9,344 nucleotides of DNA from Actinomycetes bacterium (GTDB taxonomy: Bacteria; Actinomycetota; Acidimicrobiia; Acidimicrobiales; Palsa-688), in contig JAKAXN010000168.1 in NCBI GenBank assembly GCA_021816565.1, positions 1-9,344 of the forward strand. The letters run 5' to 3'. Below are positions 5,199 to 9,344 of the stretch, one piece after another (position 1 is the first letter of the stretch; each line of letters starts with the position of its first letter). The notes beneath the pieces were generated by a model, which worked only from the letters and a program-made list of their open reading frames with translations, was not told the origin of the DNA and ran no database searches. A program made the translations under genes and the position numbers.

Positions 5199-5873
5199 AT
5201 GCGGGCTCTGGTCGTGGAGGACGAAGCCCGCCTGGCCGAGCTGCTCCGGCGGGGTCTCGGCCGTGAGGGCTACCAGGTGGACGTGGCCTCCGATGGGCGG
5301 GCCGGCCTGAAGCAGGCGGTGGGGGGCCGCTACGACGCCATCGTCCTCGACGCCATGCTGCCCGGGGTGGACGGGTTCGAGTTCTGCCGCCTGCTGCGGG
5401 CCGGGGACGACTGGACCCCGGTGCTCATGCTGACCGCCCGGGACAGCGTCACCGACCGGATCCGGGGCCTGGACGCCGGGGCCGACGACTACTTGACCAA
5501 GCCGTTCGAGTTCGGCGAGCTGACCGCCCGGCTGAGGGCCCTGGCCCGGCGGGGCTGGGCCTCGAGGGACGCGCCCGTCGAGGTCGGGGACCTCCGGCTG
5601 GACCCGGGTTCCATGACCGTGACCCGGGGGGAGGTGCCCATCGAGCTGACGGCCAAGGAGCTGGCCGTGCTGGAGTTGCTCATGCGCCACGCCGGGCAGG
5701 TCCTCACCCGCACCCGCATCCTCGACGAGGTGTGGGACTTCGCCTCCTACCCGAACAGCAACGTGGTGGACCAGTACGTGGGGTACCTGAGGCGCAAGGT
5801 GGACAAGCCCTTCGGCCGCTCCGACATCGAGACGGTGCGCGGGTTCGGCTACCGGCTGCGCAAGCAGGCCTGA
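5199..5873 (+). CDS. OmpR/PhoB-family DNA-binding response regulator
   Basis: 224 residues from an ATG at 5199. The receiver domain (1-118) has the acidic pair Glu7-Asp8 (VVEDE), the phosphorylation site Asp51 (IVLDAMLPGVDGFE), Thr79 (LMLTARD) and Lys101 (YLTKPFEFGEL), so all switch residues are present. A short linker leads to a winged-helix domain (about 127-222): VGDLRLDPG, IELTAKELAVLELLMRHAG, VLTRTRILDEVWDF, then the recognition-helix region SNVVDQYVGYLRRKVD and the wing TVRGFGYRL. It is a cytoplasmic transcription factor activated by phosphotransfer from the kinase encoded immediately after it. The TGA shares its A with the kinase ATG, so the two are translationally coupled. The stimulus and the target genes are unknown; the divergent adh is one candidate target by position only. 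Confidence 0.97.
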   Translation: MRALVVEDEARLAELLRRGLGREGYQVDVASDGRAGLKQAVGGRYDAIVLDAMLPGVDGFEFCRLLRAGDDWTPVLMLTARDSVTDRIRGLDAGADDYLTKPFEFGELTARLRALARRGWASRDAPVEVGDLRLDPGSMTVTRGEVPIELTAKELAVLELLMRHAGQVLTRTRILDEVWDFASYPNSNVVDQYVGYLRRKVDKPFGRSDIETVRGFGYRLRKQA

Positions 5874-7375
5874 TGCCCGGGCTGCGCCGCTTGAGCCTCC
5901 GGGTGCGCCTGGCCCTGGCCTGCACCGCGGTCGCGGCGCTGGTGGGGGCGGCCGGGCTGACCCTCTTCAACGCCCTGCTGCACCGGGGGGTGGCGGCGTC
6001 GGTGGACACCGTGCTGGTGCCGCGCTCCAACCGGGCGGTGCAGGTGTTCCGGGCCGACGGGCCGCCCGCAGCCACCCCGGCCGCCTCGTCCGGGGTGGCC
6101 TCGACCGGCTCCGAGAGGCGTCCCGGCCGGGACGAGCCGGACTCGCTGACGGTCTACTACCGGCCGTCGGGGGCGCTGGCCTCCTCCTCCCCGCCCGGCT
6201 CGGGGGCCGCCCTGCTCGGCGCCGAGCAGGTGGCGGATGCCCGGGTGCGGGTGCTGCACCTGACCGTGGTGTCCGACGGACAGGAACCGCTGCGGGTGAT
6301 GGCCGTGCCGGTCGCCGGCCCGGGCGGCACCTGGGTCGTGGCGGTGGCCACCAGCCTGGTCCCGGCCACCGCCGGGGCCGACCGGGCGGTGCACGACCTG
6401 GACATCGGGTTGGTGGTCCTGCTCGTCCTGGTGGCGGTGGGCGCCTGGGCCCTGGCCGGGGCCGCCCTGCGGCCGGTGGAACGCATGCGGGCCGACGCCG
6501 AGAAGCTGATCGAGACCGGGTCGTCGTCGTCGGGGCTGACCGTGTCCGCCACCTCCGACGAGCTGGCCCGCCTGGGCCGGACCTTCAACCACCTGTTGCA
6601 GCGCCTGCAGCGCTCCGCCGAGCGCCAGCGGGACCTGGTGGCCGACACCGGCCACGAGCTTCGTACCCCGCTGACGGTCCTGCGCACGGAGCTGGAGCTG
6701 GCCGATTCGCCGGAGCGGACCCGGGAGGAGCTGGCCGACTCGATCCACCACGCCCGCCGGGAGGTGGAGCGGCTGTCGAAGCTGGCCGAGGACATGCTGT
6801 TCCTGGCCCGGGCCGACAGCGACGCCCCGCTGGTGCACATCGCGGCGGTGGACCTGGCGGAGGTGGTGGCCGAGGTCGGCCGGGCCCAGCGGGCCCGGGC
6901 CGAGAGCCTGGGCGTGACCCTCGAGTCGGACCTGCCCGGCCCGCTGGTCGTCCCCGGCGACCACCAGGCGCTGCGCCGGGTGCTGGACAACCTGGTGGCC
7001 AACTCCCTGGCCGCCGTCGGGCCCGGGGGGCGGGTCCGGGTGGCGGCCGAGCGCCGGGGGGAGCGGGCTGCGCTGGTCGTCACAGACGACGGGCCGGGAT
7101 TCCCCCCCGGGTTCGTCGAGCGGGCCTTCGACCGCTTCAGCCGGCCGGACACGGCCCGCCCGTCGGGCCGGGGCGGGGCCGGGTTGGGCCTGGCCATCGT
7201 CTCGGAGATCGCCCGGGCCCTGGGCGGCACCGTGACCGCCGGCAACGGGGAGGGTGGTGGGGCCCGGGTGGCGCTGGAGCTGCCCCTGAGCGCGACGGAC
7301 GCCGGTCAGCGACCGGGGGAGGGGCGGGACCGGCCCCCCGTGCCCGGGGTCAGAGGTGGCGCCGGAAGCGGATGA
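5873..7375 (+). CDS. Membrane sensor histidine kinase, partner of the response regulator
   Basis: 500 residues from an ATG that overlaps the regulator stop by one base (TGATG). Domain order: a short cytoplasmic RLSLRVRL stretch, first membrane helix about 11-36, an extracytoplasmic sensor region about 37-177 that is rich in Ser, Pro, Ala and Gly in its first half, second membrane helix about 178-200, HAMP linker about 200-250, the H-box DTGHELRTPLTVLR with phospho-acceptor His261, and the HATPase domain with N-box LDNLVANSL (371-379), G1 box DDGPGF (405-410), F-box AFDRFSRPD (418-426) and G2 GRGGAGLGLAIV (432-443). It should autophosphorylate and pass phosphate to Asp51 of the neighbouring regulator. 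The ATPase fold ends near residue 472; the last 28 or so residues are a Gly/Pro/Arg-rich tail whose final codons overlap the convergent GNAT gene by 26 bases. The signal sensed cannot be told from the sensor region. Confidence 0.96.
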   Translation: MPGLRRLSLRVRLALACTAVAALVGAAGLTLFNALLHRGVAASVDTVLVPRSNRAVQVFRADGPPAATPAASSGVASTGSERRPGRDEPDSLTVYYRPSGALASSSPPGSGAALLGAEQVADARVRVLHLTVVSDGQEPLRVMAVPVAGPGGTWVVAVATSLVPATAGADRAVHDLDIGLVVLLVLVAVGAWALAGAALRPVERMRADAEKLIETGSSSSGLTVSATSDELARLGRTFNHLLQRLQRSAERQRDLVADTGHELRTPLTVLRTELELADSPERTREELADSIHHARREVERLSKLAEDMLFLARADSDAPLVHIAAVDLAEVVAEVGRAQRARAESLGVTLESDLPGPLVVPGDHQALRRVLDNLVANSLAAVGPGGRVRVAAERRGERAALVVTDDGPGFPPGFVERAFDRFSRPDTARPSGRGGAGLGLAIVSEIARALGGTVTAGNGEGGGARVALELPLSATDAGQRPGEGRDRPPVPGVRGGAGSG

Positions 7376-8045
7376 AGCTCTCCCCGCTGCGGGAGCTCAT
7401 GTCCCCCTCCTCGACCCAGCCGAGGTGGTTGTAGAAGCCCCGGGCGTCCAGGTCGGGTGGCGTGACCAGCACCAGATCCTCCACGCCGGCGGCCCGGGCC
7501 CGGGCCTCGGTCTCGGCGACGAGGGCCCGCCCGGCGCCGCTGCCCTGGCCCGCGGGGGCCACCATCAGGTGGGTGATCTCCCCGGTGGAGGCATGGGGTG
7601 CCGTGGTCTCGACGGCCGGGGCCGGCCCCCGCCGCCCGGCCAGATGGTGCCACACCCCCCGGGCGTAGCGGGCCCCGCGCGTCACGAGCAGGTCGCGGGC
7701 CAGAGGCGGGTCGATGAGGGCCCGCCCGGCCAGGCGGGCGGCCAGCCCCGGGCCGGCCTGGCGCAGCATCCACCGGTAGTGGGCGGCGGGATCCAGGCTG
7801 CCGAGCATCACCCCCACCAGTCGCCCTCCGTCGTCCTCGGCAGCCAGGGCCAGTCCGGCCGGGCTGCGCACCCAGGCGCCGTGGTAGGCCGCCAGGAACC
7901 CGGGCCCGAAGCGGGACAGGAACTCCATGCCGAGCACGTCCCGGTGGATGCCGGCGCTGTCGCGGGTGTCGGCCAGCCGCATGTCCCGGACGCGCACCGA
8001 CGCCCCCGCCGCCGGGCCCGCCGTGGTGTCCGGGGTCCCGGTCAC
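7350..8045 (-). CDS. GNAT family N-acetyltransferase
   Basis: 231 residues from a GTG at 8045, which overlaps the stop of the SGNH hydrolase (GTGA, 8042-8045), so translation is probably coupled. The C-terminal half carries the acetyl-CoA-binding motif A: EITHLMVAPAGQGSGAGRAL, with Q167-G-S-G-A-G172 matching the Q/R-x-x-G-x-G/A loop, then motif B near DARGFYNHLGWVEEGD. The N-terminal half has FLSRFGPGFLAAYHGAW (42-58) and an EDDGGRLVGVMLGSLDP strand (70-86), followed by an insertion of about 65 residues (91-154) that is Arg/Ala/Pro-rich and helical, longer than in minimal GNAT proteins of about 150 residues. A similar N-terminal layout occurs in GNAT proteins near polysaccharide or cell-surface genes, but the acceptor here is unknown. 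The 3' end overlaps the kinase gene by 26 bases. GNAT membership is confident; the substrate is not. Confidence 0.88.
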   Translation of the reverse strand: MTGTPDTTAGPAAGASVRVRDMRLADTRDSAGIHRDVLGMEFLSRFGPGFLAAYHGAWVRSPAGLALAAEDDGGRLVGVMLGSLDPAAHYRWMLRQAGPGLAARLAGRALIDPPLARDLLVTRGARYARGVWHHLAGRRGPAPAVETTAPHASTGEITHLMVAPAGQGSGAGRALVAETEARARAAGVEDLVLVTPPDLDARGFYNHLGWVEEGDMSSRSGESFIRFRRHL

Positions 8046-9344
8046 GGGGTGCTCTGGTTGGTCGGGGCGAAGGAGCAGCCGGGGGTGGGGGTGGCCGGCA
8101 CCAGCGGCGGCACGGTGGGCAGCGGGGGCAGGCCCAGCACCGCCGGCTGGATGAAGTTGGCGATGGCGGTCTGCCCGGCGGCGTCGGGGTGGAGGTGGTC
8201 GCCGGAGTCGAACGGCGGGAACATGGCCGTCGGGTTGCACTGGCCGTTGTACACGTCGGCGGCCACCCGGGCCGTGTCGATCACCGCGTTGAACGCCCCG
8301 GACGTGCGGATCCAGTTGTCCACCGCGACCAGCTCGGCCTGGTCGGCCGGGCTCCAGTACTCGTCGGTGTCGGTGGCCCGGGGGAGGAGGGTCATGGCCA
8401 CTATCGGCAGGCCGGCGGCGTGCGCCTGGCTGATCGCCTGCTGGTAGCCGGCGATCACCTCGGCGGCGGTGGCCCCGAACCACAGATCGTTGGTGCCGAG
8501 AAGCATGACCACCTCCGACACCCCGGCCTGGCTGAGCACGTCGCGCTGCAGGCGCTCCACCCCCGGTGGGCCGCCCCCGGTGAGGGCGTCGGTGTGGACG
8601 CCGGGCGGGGCGGTGAGAGCGTTGGCCGTGATGGCCTCGTTGATGATCGCGACCCGCTGGTCGGGTGGCAGGTGATCCACCCGCTCCTGGAGGATGTCGG
8701 TCCAGCGGGCGCTGCTGTTGAAGCCGTCGGTGATGGAATCGCCGATCACCACGATGCTGCCCCGGCCGGTGGTCTGGAGGGCGTCGACGGCGTCGACGAA
8801 GCGCCTCCAGGGGCTGGGCGTCCCGAAGCCGACCATGTTGGCCGCGGCGGTGGTGTTGCCCCGGCCGTTGGCCGTGAACCAGCCCTCCGGGGTGGTGCCG
8901 CAGCACGGATGCAGGGTCACCAGGTCGGCGCCGCTGACCCAGAGGCTGATGGCCAGCGTCTCGCCCCCGGTCACCGGCATGGGTATGGGGTCGGTGTAGG
9001 CCAGGCCGCCCACCGGGATGACCGTGGTGGGGGAGCCGTTGAAGGTCACCTGGTGCACCGCGGAGGCGTCGATGGCCGAGCCGCCGGCCGAGGGGGCCAC
9101 CGTGGCCGCCCCGATCTGCAACGGGGCGTTGCCGAAGTAGTTCGACACCCGGAAGCGGATCTCGGATCCGGCGGTCTTGACCGTGGCCAGCTGGCGGACG
9201 GTGGCGTTGTCGATCTCCCCGTAGCCCCAAGCCATGGTGGAGCCCCACACGATCCGCCACACCGGGGGCGGGGCCGCGGTCGTGGAGGTGGTGGAGCTCG
9301 GCGGGTCGGCGGTGGTGGACACGCTGCCGGAGGTGACCGACGCC
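8042..9344 (-). CDS. Secreted SGNH/GDSL hydrolase, N-terminus beyond the right edge
   Basis: The frame is open to the right edge, so the protein is truncated at its N-terminus. A GTG at 9322 would give 426 residues, but the codons before it also read as a Ser/Thr-rich linker (ASVTSGS), and that linker suggests an exported protein whose signal peptide lies outside the window. Numbered from that GTG: a Ser/Thr/Pro linker (1-20); an N-terminal beta domain (VWRIVWGSTMAWG, IRFRVSNYFGNAPLQIG, ETLAISLWVS) as in XynE-like SGNH proteins; block I VVIGDSITDG with nucleophile Ser196; block III LLGTNDLW (274-281) with Asn278; block V SGDHLHPDAAG with Asp375 and His378. The catalytic triad is therefore complete. 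Block II reads NEAITAN, with alanine where glycine is usual. Family members include esterases, carbohydrate deacetylases and rhamnogalacturonan acetylesterases; the substrate is not clear. The C-terminus is Pro/Thr-rich with one Cys. Confidence 0.93.
   Translation of the reverse strand, partial: ASVTSGSVSTTADPPSSTTSTTAAPPPVWRIVWGSTMAWGYGEIDNATVRQLATVKTAGSEIRFRVSNYFGNAPLQIGAATVAPSAGGSAIDASAVHQVTFNGSPTTVIPVGGLAYTDPIPMPVTGGETLAISLWVSGADLVTLHPCCGTTPEGWFTANGRGNTTAAANMVGFGTPSPWRRFVDAVDALQTTGRGSIVVIGDSITDGFNSSARWTDILQERVDHLPPDQRVAIINEAITANALTAPPGVHTDALTGGGPPGVERLQRDVLSQAGVSEVVMLLGTNDLWFGATAAEVIAGYQQAISQAHAAGLPIVAMTLLPRATDTDEYWSPADQAELVAVDNWIRTSGAFNAVIDTARVAADVYNGQCNPTAMFPPFDSGDHLHPDAAGQTAIANFIQPAVLGLPPLPTVPPLVPATPTPGCSFAPTNQSTP

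Noticed and set aside
8046..9260. Minus-strand frame in front of the GNAT gene, which could be read as a fused long protein.
   Set aside because: This region encodes the SGNH hydrolase in another frame with a complete catalytic triad; the GNAT frame upstream of the GTG at 8045 is low-complexity shadow sequence.
1..9344. Search for defence systems, CRISPR repeats, toxin-antitoxin pairs, mobile elements, tRNAs and riboswitches.
   Set aside because: No repeat arrays, transposase or nuclease motifs, tRNA-like cloverleaves or riboswitch-sized leaders were found; intergenic space is too short for most of these. The HicB-like N-terminus at 444 is not accompanied by a HicA-type gene.

Overview
The window is strongly GC-rich and reads as chromosomal DNA of a high-GC actinobacterium, possibly an uncultured lineage such as Acidimicrobiia (inference). 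Supporting signs are pervasive G/C third codon positions, GTG starts, a DUF2993/LmeA-like protein, an FadD36-like acyl-CoA synthetase, a Rhodococcus ADH-A-like alcohol dehydrogenase and an actinobacterial-type two-component system. Eleven genes cover almost everything: by my coordinates only about 165 of 9344 bases (positions 437-443, 1322-1349, 1839-1858, 4039-4094 and 5145-5198) are outside a coding region. No stretch over 60 bases lacks a gene. I see no tRNA, rRNA, CRISPR array, insertion sequence or phage gene.

Layout, left to right. (1) + strand: the 3' part of a DUF2993/LmeA-like gene, then a conserved hypothetical with a DinB-like C-terminal half. (2) - strand, reading right to left: yajQ, then a small MTH1187-family thiamine-binding-type gene. 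(3) + strand: an FadD36/MatB-like acyl-CoA synthetase. (4) - strand: a zinc alcohol dehydrogenase, then a crotonase-fold enzyme. (5) + strand: an OmpR-family response regulator and its histidine kinase, overlapping by one base. (6) - strand: an SGNH/GDSL hydrolase that runs off the right edge, then a GNAT acetyltransferase whose start overlaps the hydrolase stop by four bases.

The genes thus form six short one- or two-gene units that alternate strand, packed extremely tightly. Two of the three convergent junctions share a CTAG in which both stop codons overlap; the third overlaps by 26 bases. The two divergent junctions are only 20 and 54 bases long. Their -10-like hexamers sit about six to nine bases from the start codons, which suggests leaderless transcripts.

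Functionally this is mostly ordinary housekeeping: acyl-CoA and alcohol metabolism, envelope or lipid handling, and one signalling pair. I do not see a convincing new multi-gene system. The points worth a second look are the junction architecture, the residue substitutions in the crotonase and the SGNH hydrolase, and the composite hypothetical protein at 444-1028.
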